Shown: piece by piece, positions 22,451 to 34,762 of the stretch | Position numbering within the stretch: position 1 is the first letter of the stretch | Layout of the letters: each line of letters begins with the position of its first letter | DNA from: Liriodendron chinense | Lineage: Eukaryota > Streptophyta > Magnoliopsida > Magnoliales > Magnoliaceae | DNA: 64,000 bases | Assembly (NCBI GenBank): GCA_003013855.2 | Contig: ML058453.1 | Coordinates: forward strand, 3,837,861 to 3,901,860 | Reading direction: 5' to 3' | The notes under the pieces: generated by a model | Told to the model about the DNA's origin: nothing | Seen by the model: the letters and a program-made list of their open reading frames with translations, nothing else | The model's database searches: none | Position numbers and translations under genes: made by a program

Positions 22451-22875
22451 TGTGGGGCCCACCGTCTTGTATGTGTTTTATCCATGCCGTCCATCCATTT
22501 TTTCAGATCATTTTACGGCTTCATCCCAAAAATTAGGCTAATCTATATCTCAGGTGGACCACAACACATGAAAATTGTAATGATTGGAAATCCACTATTA
22601 AAACCTCCAAGGGCTCACTGTAATGTTTGTTTGACATCCAATCTGTTGATTAGGTCATAAAGACCGATGAAGGGAAAAGATAAATACCAGTTTGATCCAA
22701 ACTTTGGTGGCCCACAAGAACTTTTTAATGGTGGGTTTTCAATCAACATCGTTTCTAGTGATGTGGTCCACTTGAGGTTTGGATCTACCTCAGTTTTTGT
22801 GTTCCTGCCTTAAAATGATCTGGAATAATGGATGGATGGCGTGGATGAATCACATACATCATGGTGGGGCACGCA
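22451..22875 (-). mobile_element. GGGCCCACC inverted-repeat MITE, copy A
   Basis: Complete copy. Its ends GGGGCCCACCGTCTTGTATG and, on the complement of the right end, GCCCCACCATGATGTATGTG are inverted and extend to CCAGATCATTTTA about 60 bp inward. The asymmetric centre (gatgaaggg...gatccaaa) sets it on the minus strand. Confidence 0.8.
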
Positions 22876-22924
22876 CAGCACGTTAGCAACTAAGCCGTAA
22901 TAATAGCCTAAAAGTGACTGGTGC

Positions 22925-23060
22925 TCTGCGGGCCCCACTATGATTTATGTGTTCTATCCATGCCACTCATTTATTTCGGATTATTATTTTAGGTTAGTTG
23001 CCCAAAAATTAGGAACATCCAACTCTTAGGTGAACCACACCACATGATACAGTGATGATA
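22925..23060. mobile_element. GGGCCCACC MITE, partial copy B
   Basis: Only the left terminal region is present: GGGCCCCACTATGATTTATG, ATCCATGCC, TTAGGTTAGTTGCCC and GTGAACCACACCAC. The rest is missing or replaced by AT-rich sequence. Confidence 0.65.
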
Positions 23061-23476
23061 TAATGCTAATAATTTTTGATTGCATGATTACTGAAAGAAA
23101 ATGAAAATTTTTGTTGAGATATATTTTCCTTACGTTTTTTTCCCACATTATAAGCATTTTGAAATCATGACTCACTTTTATGATCCCACTTGTTGATTAG
23201 TTTAACTTAAAAATTAATACAACTATTCATTTACATCGACTTAATAAAATAAAATACTTTTATCCAAGCTTTCTTATATGTTAATCTAATTTTTAAATGA
23301 TTTCCTACTCTAAGTTTTAGTTGGTGTGGATATACAACTTACTACTTGTAACTAAATTACTTGTAACTAAGTTACAACTTACAAACAGGACTACCTGTAA
23401 CTTTCTTTCACTTGTAAGTTAGTTAAGTTACAGGTAACTTACAACTTAAAAAACTTACAAGCATCCAAACGCGGCC

Positions 23477-24782
23477 GTAGTGACTAGTATCCCACTCGCT
23501 GATCTTAGGGCCTGTTTGGATGTCTACTCCCACGTCAAGATCAGTTTTGGTTTTTCAGCCATACCATTTTAGATTTGTGCTTGGGGCAATCTTGCAAAAT
23601 TGAAACGGGTTGCAAGCCAACTTGCTTTTCTTGTTTCCTTATTGGCATTTTATATTATGGGGTTGGAAGAGTGAATCCTATTCATTGTCGAAAGCAAGGA
23701 GCATTCAAACTTACTCTTGAGAACGTGAAAAGTTAAAGACAGGCCGTGTCACCATTGCATTTAGATTGCCCGACCATCCATCAACCTCACAACCACCATT
23801 CTTTTAAGTGCTAAAATTTAATTGGTGGTTTACTGGAGAAAGAGAGGTTATAAAATCTCAGCCACAGAAACTACTGAAACTAGGTTTCCAACACGTGGGG
23901 CTAACTCCATGAAATCCAAAAGAAGTGTTTTCAACCTTTACTTGAAGCAACACACATCCTACCATACTAATGGTGAAAAATAGAAGTCAGGTGTCTTAGC
24001 TTTCATGTGTGCAGTTCTTTGATTGATCTCAGACCATCTAGGAAGGGCCCCACCTAGGGTTTGCTCAAGGCCCAAATCATCACTCTAGTGTGTCAAGTCT
24101 AGCTGGCTGTTAGAAAGCTTGCATATGGAATGGCTAAACATGTTAGAAAGCTTACATATGGAATGGCCTAAAATGAAATACCAGGGTCCAGCTTGAGGTT
24201 TGAAAATCCTTTTCAGCATCGGTCACCACCTAAACAAGGTCGTATTGCCCCATATTGGGCTATTGATGGACGACGCTGTTCCTATCTGGATTAAAATAAA
24301 AAGAAGAGCGAGAAGACGAAATGTTGGAAATGGTCCACATGCAATCGCCTGCACATCTATTCATTAGATGGTTAAGATCATCTATTCAAAGTGATCTTTG
24401 GGACCTGGCGATGTGAGTGGAAGGTAACAAATGAAACTAATTTGATACGATGTACACAAACGGTTGCAAAATTTTCATTTGGAATATGGAGAGTCAAAGA
24501 AGGATATTTCTTTTGATCATTGGTATTAAGATCACATGGGCAAACATTTTGTGGAATCAGAGTTTCAACTTCTCACCCTGGCTCAAAGAAGGCTGGTCGA
24601 CTCATCAGGTGGGCCACACATTTACCAAATAAATGGATGGTTAAAAAGGTAGTGACCAATAGTTCACATTCTGAAGATCACCATACCTTGTGAAGCATAC
24701 CGTGAAGAATTGATGACATGCAATTGCCTTTAAGATTTGGATCGCCAGATTTGCAAGGTTTTCTCACAAAAATGATCTTTTC

Positions 24783-24784
<2 letters not shown>
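23477..24784. other. No gene recognised; isolated MITE end
   Basis: TTAGGGCCTGTTTGGATGTC near 23507 looks like the left end of another PIF-type element, but no partner end was found. The duplicated phrase GTTAGAAAGCTT.CATATGGAATGG occurs near 24110 and 24143. No coding signal. Confidence 0.35.

Positions 24785-24824
<40 letters not shown>
24785..24824. repeat. (CT)n microsatellite
   Basis: About 20 uninterrupted CT dinucleotides. Confidence 0.95.
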
Positions 24825-24827
<3 letters not shown>

Positions 24828-25079
24828 CTGTGCAGTTTCTTGAATTACTTCTGCATATCTGAATTGCTACTTTATATTGTTTACGTTGTAGTTGTTTTTG
24901 TCGTTTTGGATTTCCTTCTCTAGATCTGGAAAGAACCCCACTTGTATATAAACATGTCAATCCATAACCGAATCTCTCTCCCTTCTGTTAGAGGAGTAGG
25001 ACTTTTCAACTAGAGGAAAAAATGGAGGCGGCCATCTGAGATGCCGCCCGTGGCTAGCTAGGAATAGACAGGGGCTTTG

Positions 25080-25490
25080 AAGGGCCACCGTGATGTATGG
25101 TTTTTATCCACACCGTCCATCCATTTGGCCATATCATTTTAGGTATGAGCCTAAAAATGAGGCAAAATTCAATGCTCAAGTGGACCACACCACAGGAAGC
25201 AGTAGTGATAATGACACCCATGGGTGAAAAATTCCTAAATTGCTATATAAACTGTTCATAAGGTCACATAAACATGAAGGAAAAACACACATATCAGCTT
25301 GATCCAAAACTTCTAACGCCTCTAAAAAGCTGTCAATGGTGGGTGTTAAATCCCCACTTTTGGGTCCACTTGAGCCTTGGATATGCCTCATTTTTCAAGC
25401 TTGTACCTTAAAATGAATGGTAAAATGGGCGGACGATGAATAGATAAAGTACCCAATCTGCATCGAGCCCTATGGGGCCACACACACGCC
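25080..25490 (-). mobile_element. GGGCCCACC inverted-repeat MITE, copy C
   Basis: The left end GGGCCACCGTGATGTATGG and the CACCGTCCATCCATTTGG block are matched in reverse by 'aaaatgggcggacgatgaat' and a degraded right terminus. The centre ('catgaaggaaaaac...cagcttgatcc') reads on the minus strand. Confidence 0.72.
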
Positions 25491-26095
25491 TGTAGGCTTA
25501 CACGTGTCACCACATTCAACATATGTGTTGTACCCTGATGAGCAGAGTAGGGCAATTGATGGAATGGAGACAATGTACATGGCACATGAGATGATTGGAG
25601 TACCTTGTCATTCATCAACCACAAATGTACATTTAATATGGATTATTGGACATTTTTTGAACTTTTTTCATTTTTTTGGTACAAATTATTTTTGGTCCAC
25701 AGAAATGTTGATGATGTACCCTTCCTGATGGACAACCTGGATCCACACAAAAAGTGTCCCGTCTGGTCAAATCTCTAACAGTATCTAGCTACCACATTGT
25801 GATGTACTCTCGGTGATTTCTCTTCATGAGTCCTTGAAATGTCCGCAACCCTTGTAGTAATCACATGCAAAGATGCGGGCTCTGTCGGTCCGTCCTTCAT
25901 TTTTGTGTGACAGTTACTCCATCCGTACGTTGCACCATTTCATGTCCACCGTACTGAAAAGAAATCAGCTGGATCCACATCTCAAGTGGGTCACACATAA
26001 GACAATGTGAAGTCACGTCTGTAACCTCTAAATTCGCATGGCGTGGCGGAAGGGGATTGCGTACTGAGTAACTCGGTACTACCATACTGAGTCAA

Positions 26096-26545
26096 CTCTG
26101 TGGGGCCCACCGTGATGTATGTTTCTTATCCACGCCGTCTATCTTATTTAACAGTGCATTTTAGGGCACGAACCCAGAATTGAACTATATCCAAAGATCA
26201 AGTGAGCTACACCACAGGAAAGTGTGGGAATTGAACACCTACCGTTGAAGACTTATTGGGGGCCATGGAAGTTTTTGATCAAGGTGATATTTGTGTTTTC
26301 CCTTCATCCATGTCTGTGTGACCTTATGGACAGGTTGGATGATAAATAAACATTACTGTGGGCCATAATAAGGTTTCAATGGTGGATATCATTATCACAA
26401 CTCTTTCCTGTGGTGTGGGCCACTTGATTTTTGGATAAGCTTCAATTGTGGTTTTAAGCCATAAAATGATCTGGAAAAACGGATGGACGGTTTGGATAAG
26501 ATATATACATCCACGGCGAGTGCCACTGAGTTTACTCAGTACAGT
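26096..26545 (+). mobile_element. GGGCCCACC inverted-repeat MITE, copy D
   Basis: Complete copy with GGGGCCCACCGTGATGTATG at left and GATCTGGAAAAACGGATGGACGG at right. The centre 'gatcaaggtgatatttgtg...cccttcatcc' gives the + orientation. Its flanks (ACTGAGTAACTCGGTACT left; ACTGAGTTTACTCAGTAC right) form an additional outer inverted repeat not seen around other copies. Confidence 0.82.
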
Positions 26546-26729
26546 ACAGTGCACTGAGTTAAATCTGCTCCCTGGCGTGGCACACCTGACTTTTGTTTCA
26601 AGCTAATTTGTGGACATCTCTCCATGTGGGGCTAACTTGATGAAGATGGCATATAGACAGCGTAGTGAGCTGTACGAAAGCTTCTGTAGTGTGCATCACA
26701 TAACAAGTGTGGGAATGGATTAGGTGCGC

Positions 26730-27145
26730 ACTAGTGTAGGGCCCACTTTGATGTATGTATTCTATATCCACACCGACCATCTGTTTTGCCCTTTGTTTTA
26801 TAGAATGAGCCAAAAAATAAAGCAGCCAAATCTATGGTGAACCATACCATGTAAAAACAGTGGTGATTGACCATTAAGAACTTTATGTCATTAAGCTGAT
26901 ATTTGTTTTTTTCCCCTTCAGGTTGGATGGCAAATAAACATTAAAGAAGCATCAATGTGGGTACTAGGAAATTTTTAATGGTGGAGCTTTCAAGCACCAT
27001 TACTTCCTATAGCATGGTCCCCTTGAGTTTTATAACTGCTTCATTTTCTGTATCATGCCCTAAAATCATAATCATTTGACAAAACGGACGAACAGCTTAG
27101 ATGTGGAATACATATATCAAGGTAGGTCCTACGGTAAGGGCTGCA
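26730..27145 (+). mobile_element. GGGCCCACC inverted-repeat MITE, copy E
   Basis: It starts GGGCCCACTTTGATGTATG and ends near GTAGGTCCTAC. The centre 'aagctgatatttg' is on the + strand. It is internally shortened relative to copy D. Confidence 0.75.
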
Positions 27146-27311
27146 ACTAATCCGCTCTGCTTAGATGTCACAGAAACACGTGGTGGAAAAATGTCCTAAT
27201 ATCTTTTTCTTTTTTTTTTTTCATTTTTTATTTATTTATAATGGACAATTAAACAAATAAAACAATATATATCAATTTTTTTTTGTTTAAATGGGCACTT
27301 TATAATGGACA

Positions 27312-27445
27312 TTTATTATTATTATTATTATTGGATTAATCATGCCACACGCCCGATTAATCACACGATGCTCCCACCCACTGGTAGGGTTAGTGGGTTT
27401 CAAACCCAAGACCAACAATTGAAACGCCCAGGTGATCCCTGGACA
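27312..27445 (-). mobile_element. SINE-like repeat, second family, copy 1
   Basis: On the minus strand GGGTTTGAAACCC (B-box-like) is followed by CCACTAACCC, AGTGGGTGGGAGCATCGTG and GATTAATC, ending in an (AAT)n tail seen as (TTA)n at the left. The order of words matches the elements at 29610 and 41880. A clear target duplication was not found. Confidence 0.55.
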
Positions 27446-29039
27446 GTTAAGTTTTTTATATATGTTTATCAAACATGTTGTTTTTGGTAAGCATTTATAA
27501 TTAAAAAAGTTCGGAAGAATGATTTATTAAAAGTCAATTTTGCATAGGGTACCATTCAATGACCTAACCTAGAACGTTTATATGGTGGGACTCATTTATA
27601 ATTCAAAAATAAGCAAACAAGAACTCTCCTTTAACTAAGGAAGAGAATCAAATGATCAAAGACATGAAATATCTTATTATTTATGCGATCTCATTGTCAA
27701 GGTTTGGCCCATTAATTCGATGGTTCGAATCACTCATACCAACAAATCAAGCTGTATTCTGTAACTCCTGTTGAAACTCTTTCTAAAAATGAAAGGATGT
27801 GGCACTGTTGGGTCTTCGCTAATTCCACATACCCGTGGAGCCGTACATATCAACACGTGAGCACACGTGCAAATATCAAACGTGCATGAGATTTGAGCTT
27901 TCCATAAGGTTGGGGCCAAAGCGTATGCTAGCCATTCATTTGTTTTGGTATGTTTAGGCCCACTGAAGATGTGAAATGGCCTGATTTTTACGCTAGAAGA
28001 TCCAAACAGTGTGTATCTCAACTGATGAAACCTCAGATCTCACACGTGTCACATCATGAAACATGCACCCACGTGTGGATGCGTACGGCTCCCACACGCG
28101 TGTGGAGCAATCTCAGCGTGTATGATTTTGACGCATCTATTGGGCGTGCATGACATAAGCAAAAATAAAAAAAATAATAAATAAACAATCAAACAAACAA
28201 ATAAATAAAAACAAAATAAATATCTCACGCATGACGCATCAATTGGCGCACCTTTAGTGTTGTCCCAAAGTGCTTGTTCCACAAATGAACGGTGATTTGA
28301 AAGAGATAAGTGGGCCTGAATCATGTTCAACGATCAGGACACAATAATTAAAATAGTTTCCCATTTTAGTCATATCTGACTGGACACATGAACTCAATGT
28401 CCATCCATCACAGTTCAGTGCTCTGCAACATCAATTAGTGGCCCAAAAATGGATGACCCAGAAGCAGAAAATCTCACCCGTCGAAACCGTTAAACCTGCC
28501 ATGCAAAATCATACTAACCCAATGATCAAGAACATATATCCAACGGTGGGATGAAGATGAACAGCTGTAGTTTTTAGAAAATAGATGGTCCAGATCATCA
28601 GGCCATTATGCTAGGGAAGAATTTGGTGTGGCCAGGCAGGACACCATCCCTTTTCCCTACTTAAATCTCCATCATGTATGGTACATGAAATCTTGTGACC
28701 AACTAAAATATCTGGTACGTACGTATTGCTCCATCGTGCGGTCGGATGCGTTCTAGAAACGTCTGACAGAAGGACACTTCCAAGTTAGACACATCCGTTC
28801 TAACGTACCCTATATCTTCATATATATGGCGAGCATGGTTGAGTCAAAACGTCCTTCATTTGTTGCACATGCACAATCAATGTGGAGTTTTGCTGCTCCA
28901 CATGCACGGACATACCATCTCTCGATCGAGTGGGACCCACTTGATGGATGATCTGGCAAAATTTCAGGCTGTTCAGCTATTAGGTGGACGCGGATTACCC
29001 GCCGCGCCCGGCTGCAGGTAAGATTCCTTCAGCACTAAG
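27446..29039. other. No gene recognised
   Basis: Mixed sequence with no readable conserved protein. ORFs of up to about 95 codons here show no family resemblance. A palindromic 'ccacgtgtgg' and repeated ACACGTG words near 27850-28110 are typical of intergenic promoter-like or repeat DNA and prove nothing. Confidence 0.35.
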
Positions 29040-29450
29040 CTATGTGGGGTCCACCGTGATGTATGTGTCATATCTACACTGTCCATCTGTTTCGTCAGAT
29101 CATTTTAGTGCATTAGCCTCAACATGCGGCGGATCTAAATCTCATGTGGACCCATCATTGGAAATAGTGGTGAAAATAACGCCCACCGTTGAAACCTTCC
29201 TATGGCCTAGCATGATGTTAACTTTCCATCCAACCCGTTTATAAAGTTACTCGGATCTGGATGGAGGGAAAACGCAAATATCAGCTTGATTCTAAACTTC
29301 TATAGTCCCTAATAGTTTTTAATGGTTAGCCTTCAATCCCCACCGTTGCCTATGGTGTGGCGTACTTTAAAGATTTGGATCAGCCTCCTTACCTGAAAAT
29401 ACGATGGGGAAATAGATGAACAGAGTGAATATAAACATACATTGGGGTGG
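29040..29450 (-). mobile_element. GGGCCCACC inverted-repeat MITE, copy F
   Basis: GGGGTCCACCGTGATGTATG at left; ACATTGGGGTGGGCCCCAC at right. The centre 'ggatggagggaaaacgc...cagcttgattc' places it on the minus strand. Confidence 0.8.
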
Positions 29451-29609
29451 GCCCCACAAAGCTGAGGTAACACCCAATTGCGCCAAAGGACCATTGTAAA
29501 AAATTATGAGATTGAATATGTAGTCCATTGAATGTGGTGGGCCACTGAAATGCAGATGCTCGCCACAAAACTAACACAAACTTATTATTATTATTATTAT
29601 TATTTTAGA

Positions 29610-29741
29610 GTGTCGGTCTCAAGTTCTAGTGCTAATGAGACACACTAACCCGAGTGGGTGCATCATGTGACTAATCCGTGTGGGTGGATTGCGCAGCTCA
29701 CAGGGTGGGTGCATTGCCAAAAAAAGAAAAAAGAAAAAAAA
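29610..29741 (+). mobile_element. SINE-like repeat, second family, copy 2
   Basis: CGGTCTCAAGTTCTAG (B-box-like) is followed by CACTAACCCGAGTGGGTGCA, TCATGTGACTAATCC and GGGTGGGTGCATTGCC, then an A/G-rich tail at 29719-29741. A (TTA)n tract precedes it. It shares word order with the copies at 27312 and 41880. Confidence 0.55.
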
Positions 29742-29894
29742 GATAGTGGAACACGTGGCATCAATGAACCTTAACCTAAACTGTAACGATCTTGAGGACG
29801 TTCGGAGATACATCACTACTAAAAAAAATCACACTGAACGGTTCTGATTTCAAGTTGGCTGTCAATGTTAAAAAAAAAAAAGATAGTCTGATTT

Positions 29895-30310
29895 TAAGTA
29901 TTTTATCCACTCTGTACATCCATCTTAACAGATAATTATAATTATAGGGCTGGATCCAAAAAATGAAGCACGTCGAAATCTCAAGTGGACCACACTACGG
30001 GAAAAGTGTGAGATGAATGTCAACCGTTGAAAAATTCTTGGGGACCACAGAAGTTTTGGATCAAGCTGATATTTGTATTTTCCCTTGATCCATGCCTATT
30101 TGATCTTATGAACAGTTTGGATGACAAATGGACATCACTGTGGGGGCCAGGAAGGTTTCAACGGTGGAAATCATTATTCCCACAGTTTCCTGTGGCATGG
30201 TTCACTTGAGCGTTGGATATGCTTCAGTTTTAGGATCAACGACTAAAATGAGCTGTAAAAGCGGATAGGCGGCGTGGATTAACCACATACATTCACGGTG
30301 GCCCAACATA
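29895..30310 (+). mobile_element. GGGCCCACC inverted-repeat MITE, copy G
   Basis: The left terminus is decayed but TCAAGTGGACCACAC, the + strand centre 'gatcaagctgatatttgta...cccttgatcc' and the right end GGCGGCGTGGATTAACCACA with CACGGTGGCCCA are clear. Confidence 0.75.
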
Positions 30311-31657
30311 GTTTACTCAGTACCAATCCGATTTCGATTTCCACGCATAAGATATTAGGACTGTCCGGCGAGTCAGATTTTTTTTAGGTCCATGCCCCAT
30401 CTTAGGACCGGTTGGATTGATGCAGATGTATGCCACGTGCGCATTTACTATGTGCATGCATATAGATGGCCACGCGCTGGCAGAGGTATTACATGATCTA
30501 ACTGAAGTCCAATTTTCATAATGGTCTCTTTTGCTCAGGAAATCACGGGGGCGAAATTCTTCTTTTCCCCCCATAAAGTATCTTCTTCTTTTCCCCATAA
30601 GTATCTTCTTCAAGAGGCATGACAATGAATCTCTGTTAGAATATCTTATAATACCTCGTCGAAAATATAATATGAGGATTGAAGCTTGGCATTAGAAATC
30701 TCATCGGAGTGATATTGCCAACTTGTTGACGGGAACCATTCTTTACAAGCCATCCTGACAAAATAATAGGTTCCTTGCATACCAAATCAAAGGTTACGAG
30801 AATATGAGAACACACGTCAGTCGGTTCCAGATGAAGCATCGACTGATGACGGTATAGAGATAAAGCCATCATGGTTAATTCATCCTTGTATGGGTTGTAA
30901 AAGTGCATATTCTGTTGATCGGTAGATCGGACCGTAGTCCATGTATTCTGCAAACGCGGTTGCTTGTGCTTTGTAATTTTCTCTTGAAGCTGCTCATTCT
31001 TACTTTGTCTTCTCTTCTTTTGAGGGCGAGGATGTGGAGGAGTTACTTCACGGATAGGGAACTCTGTTTCATCAGAACGAATTCCTTCTGTTGTTTTGAG
31101 TCATGCCTCCCAAGACGACTGTGTCCCTTTTAGGGGAGGACAGTCCACTCTGTATGTGGCAATGCCGTTTTTATATGAGAAGAAAGATGACTTATCCTTT
31201 CTTCAAAATCAAGTTCAGGAGAAGCTGGATGCTTGAAAAGTTTCGATCGGCTCACAACAATCTTGGTCTTCCTCTTAGGAACAAATGGTTGAAGATGAAT
31301 CGATTCTGAAGGAGCTGGACTAGCGATGGTATGGCTCCTTGTCTATCTTGAGGGGGTCGGAGCAGGCGAAGTTTGACTTTTCGTACGCTTGGTAGGAGTA
31401 GTTGGGGGAGTCTTGCTTTGAGAGCGTTGGGATGATAAGGAACCAACCCCAGAAGCTTTTTTTTTTAAAGTCATTTTCTGGATAAAATAGAGAATATCAA
31501 AGGGTTAAAAAAAGTGACGAGAATGTTCTTGATGAAGAAATTCTAAGTATAAAGACAAGGAAGAAAGATGTATGAATACTTTAAAGAGGAAAGTCTTAGA
31601 CTTAGAAAAAAATTGGCAGAGTTCCAGTACTTAAGGATTTCCGCAATTGAAAGTTGC
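30311..31657. other. Unassigned, possibly LTR-element interior
   Basis: A minus-strand ORF of 105 codons at 30636-30953 is not recognised. The segment lies just upstream of a probable + strand LTR (31914) and may be internal retroelement DNA. No gag or pol motif could be read. Confidence 0.3.
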
Positions 31658-32335
31658 TTGCCGCAGGTCGCGGAAAGGTCTGGCGCTTGCCACGGGTCGT
31701 GGAAAGGTTTGACAGGGCTTCGTTATGAGCAAGAAAAGTGAAGAAATGATAGGGGTATTTATAAGACGCCCTGGGTACTTGCCGAGAGTCACGGAAATGT
31801 TGGTCATTTGCCGTGGATCGCGGAAAGGGCAGTGAATGTCAAAATTAAGTTATTTTCAACCTGGATCTTCATACAGAAATGATTTCTTTAGATCAAGCTT
31901 GAAAGGGGGCATCTGTTGAATCATGAAAAAAAATGAAGAAACAAGAGAAAGAAAAAGAATAAAAAAGATTCGGAAAGAAATAAAGAAAAAAAGAAGAAAA
32001 GTGTAGAAGACATGCACTTGCCGTGGACCGAGTTTGTCGTGGGTCGCGGAAAGCAAATGTTTGGGTGACTGTTTTTGTCACGAAAATGGCCGCATTTGTC
32101 TATAAATACCCCACAAGGGTCCTCATTTGTCACTTGATTCTAAAGTTCAGAGCTCTAGAGGTTCTAGAGGTATGGGGTGGACCTCGAGTTCTCTTCTTCT
32201 CGGGTTGAACGCATGAAGTATGGACCCCGAAGACAAAAGATAAACGAGAGGGAGATGCGACCAGATTATAAAAGACGAAGAAGGAAGACTTGAAGGAATT
32301 TACTAGGAGGATGCTTGTCACGGGTCGCGTAAAGC
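31658..32335 (+). repeat. Seven dispersed copies of a ~21-bp motif
   Basis: Variants of TTGCCGYGGGTCGCGGAAAG occur at about 31658, 31687, 31779, 31808, 32018 (truncated), 32033 and 32315, always in the same direction. The first four form two pairs, each spaced exactly 29 bp. The copies straddle the proposed LTR start at 31914. Spacing is irregular otherwise, so this is not a simple tandem repeat. Confidence 0.85.
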
Positions 32336-33120
32336 TCTTCAGAAGACAATAGTCTTCACTATTGTGAAGGATGTACAAGTGCTTCTGAACTTTTGTTTCC
32401 CTTCCAATTGTGAAAGAACGCTGAAAGCTGAGACTACAGCAAAGACAAATGATGCAGAAAAATCAATCCAAATTAGGAAGTTTGTTCCTTTACACAGAAG
32501 ACTTATCTTTCTTTATTCGGGTTGAATATACGAAGTATTCCGTACCCTGAAAGTGGATGATTTGTATAGATGATGTTTTTGGAACAGAAGACCTATCTCT
32601 CTCCCTTCAGATTGAATATACGGAGTATTCCGTACCCTGTAAGTGGATGATTTGTATAGATGATGTTTCTAGAGCAGAAGCCCCTTCTCTCTCCCTTTAA
32701 GTTGAATGTATTTGATACAATCCCTAGAAGTGGTAGATATGCTGGGTGATGTTACTATTTTGGAGTGTTACGGAGTTCTATGAAGATTACAAAGGAACGA
32801 AGTCTAGTCTGGTTGATTTGCCTTGCTCATAAGCAGAAGAATAGTCTCGGAAGCCTTTGTTCAATCACTCCATGTCATTTGAATAGGATAAAAGAAGAAT
32901 ACAGCGAAGCTCTGTCAAAATTACTTCTTGAATATACTTTACTTTTGTACAATGTACAATCCATTCTAAAATAAGGGATGATATAAATATGGAATGTACG
33001 ATAACTCAGTAAATGAATAAAATGAAGTGATGAATGCTTTTCTGTATCTCTTATTTAATATTAAAATGTGACTCATGTTTTTCCCAATAAACACAAAGAC
33101 AATTTTGTTGTGTAAACAGT
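31914..33120 (+). mobile_element. Probable 3' LTR of a + strand retrotransposon
   Basis: A purine-rich GAAAGGGGGCATC (a polypurine tract) at about 31901-31913 is followed by TGTTGAATCATG, a typical LTR start. The sequence ends near TGTGTAAACA at 33120. A strong TATA box TATAAATA sits at 32101-32108. Two repeated ~100-bp segments near 32520-32660 both contain GAAGTATTCCGTACCCTG or GGAGTATTCCGTACCCTG. No partner 5' LTR was found, so the end points are provisional. Confidence 0.5.
32101..32108 (+). promoter_or_regulatory. TATA box within the LTR
   Basis: TATAAATA in the context GTC-TATAAATA-CCCC, about 190 bp from the proposed LTR start. This is an expected place for an LTR promoter. Confidence 0.55.
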
Positions 33121-33159
33121 AGGTATTATATTTATAATATTACAAAATTGCCCTTAGAA

Positions 33160-34762
33160 GTCCTAATGGGCTGGGCTGGGTTGATAGGAAGTACTTGGTC
33201 CAAGCTGTTCGCTCGCCTCAAGTGCAAGATTGCAATGTAGTAATAATTCTCGGTAAGACAAAGGTCAATCCACAGGGAAAGAAGTAAACAATTTTAAATT
33301 ATTCCAACAACTTGGATTGAAATAATTCGAGATTTCAATTAAGATAACTAATTCAAAACAATAACTTAGAAAGAAAATCGGAGAATATGAGAAAGAAAAC
33401 TAAGGCTTTCAAGAATCCACTTGCAGTAATCCCATGTTAATCTGTTCAATCTAAGCATAAACACAACTAGATTCGAAGTTCCATCTCTCATCTAGTTAAA
33501 AGATAAAGTATTGAAGCACATTCAATTCCACTTAAGTTAAACTTTCAAGTTCTAGTCCTATTCAATCACATAACATTCAAAATCATAGCCTTCGGAGTAA
33601 CAGCCATGCTTGTGGACTATGGCATGCTCAAGGGTTATCATAATTCGAATCTAATCAAGCTAAACATGATAATCTCAGAGAATTACAAGGAATTCATGTC
33701 CGAAGCACATGAACTCTCATAAAACTTCTAAAAATATCAACTTTATTCGAACTAGAACATTCAAAATCTAAACTTAAAGTGAAAGTACTTGAATCAAACT
33801 GAATTAAACATGAAATTAGCTACAAGCTTCACCTCTCAGCCCTAGTTGAGAGGTTCTAGCCAAGCATTGTCATACTACAACTAGAACTCAAAGGAAAAAG
33901 CATAAAAACTAGAAAAATCGGAATCAACGGAGTTGTGGACGCTCCACGGTTCTCTCCTTCACTTCCCATAACCTCCAATCTCTTCTAGGATGATCTTAGA
34001 CGAGGCCCTAGGTGCCCTTTTATAGAATAGTGCGAAAGATCCCAGATTGCGTAAGGAGTTTCGCAATTGCACAGAGAAAATCAAAGATTGTAGAACAAGC
34101 TCGGTTACGCAGACGATCGGTCTGAGCTCATGAATGATCGGTCAGACAATCGGTCGTAAAACGTGAAAAACAGTCCAGAGAGTTTCTGGAATTTCCACCC
34201 CCCTCTGTTGAGTTATTGACCGGTCTGACAATCGGTCTGAATGGTAAATGACCGGTTTGGCGACCGGTTGTTTTTTATCTAGTGGGATTTGCAACATGGT
34301 GGGGTCTCTATTGAAGTGCCGACCGATTGGGCGACTGGTCCTATGCCTTGGCCGACTGGTCCGCTGACTGGTCTACAATGCTATTTGTTCTGCACTTCTT
34401 CTTCATTCTTTCTCTTTCTCCCTTACTTCTTTCTTCCGTTCTTTTAGCACTTAGTTCCTTGATTTTCAATGCATGTAAGTGCTCTTTTTAGCCTTTAATC
34501 AGTGAAATCACCATCTCATTCCTACAATCACAAATCATGTATTAGATGTGTCTTTTAATCATGCAAACCATGCATATAATGTGATATAATTGGTTAGTAA
34601 ATGTATAAATTAGAGACTTAACACAAGCCTAGCTCGTTTAAAAAAGGACTTGAATTTTAAGCATAAGACAGACCATTAGGCTTGATACTATAGCTCAAGC
34701 CCGACCTGAGGTGGGCTAGACTTAAAAGCTGAGCCAACCCGCCTATTGACCACCCTAGCCAT
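33160..34762. mobile_element. LTR-like block within a decayed hAT-end element
   Basis: From about 33190 the text 'ttctcggtaagac...caatccacaggga' and following non-coding AT-rich DNA resemble plant retrotransposon LTRs. At 34080-34380 are many GACCGGTCTG-type words and an AACAGTCCAGAGAGTTT block (34169-34185) also found in the copia LTR at 59252. The right end CTATTGACCACCCTA (to 34756) is the inverted form of the TAGGGTGGTCAA end of the element at 19848, so a hAT-type end seems to bound it. A matching left end is unclear. Confidence 0.4.

Larger units (their letters stand above)
21941..23476. mobile_element. PIF/Harbinger-like element, 1.5 kb
   Basis: The left end GGGGCTGTTTGGATGCCTGTA and the reverse complement of the right end, GGCCGCGTTTGGATGCTTGTA, are inverted repeats. 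Flanking trinucleotides are TTA (left) and GTA (right), a possible decayed TWA duplication. The subterminal parts are full of ACTTGTAACT-like words. Two inverted-repeat MITE copies are nested inside (22451-22875 and 22925-23060). No transposase is visible. Confidence 0.65.

Noticed and set aside
30636..30953. 105-codon minus-strand ORF as a host gene
   Set aside because: No domain recognised and it lies beside a probable LTR; kept only as unassigned sequence.
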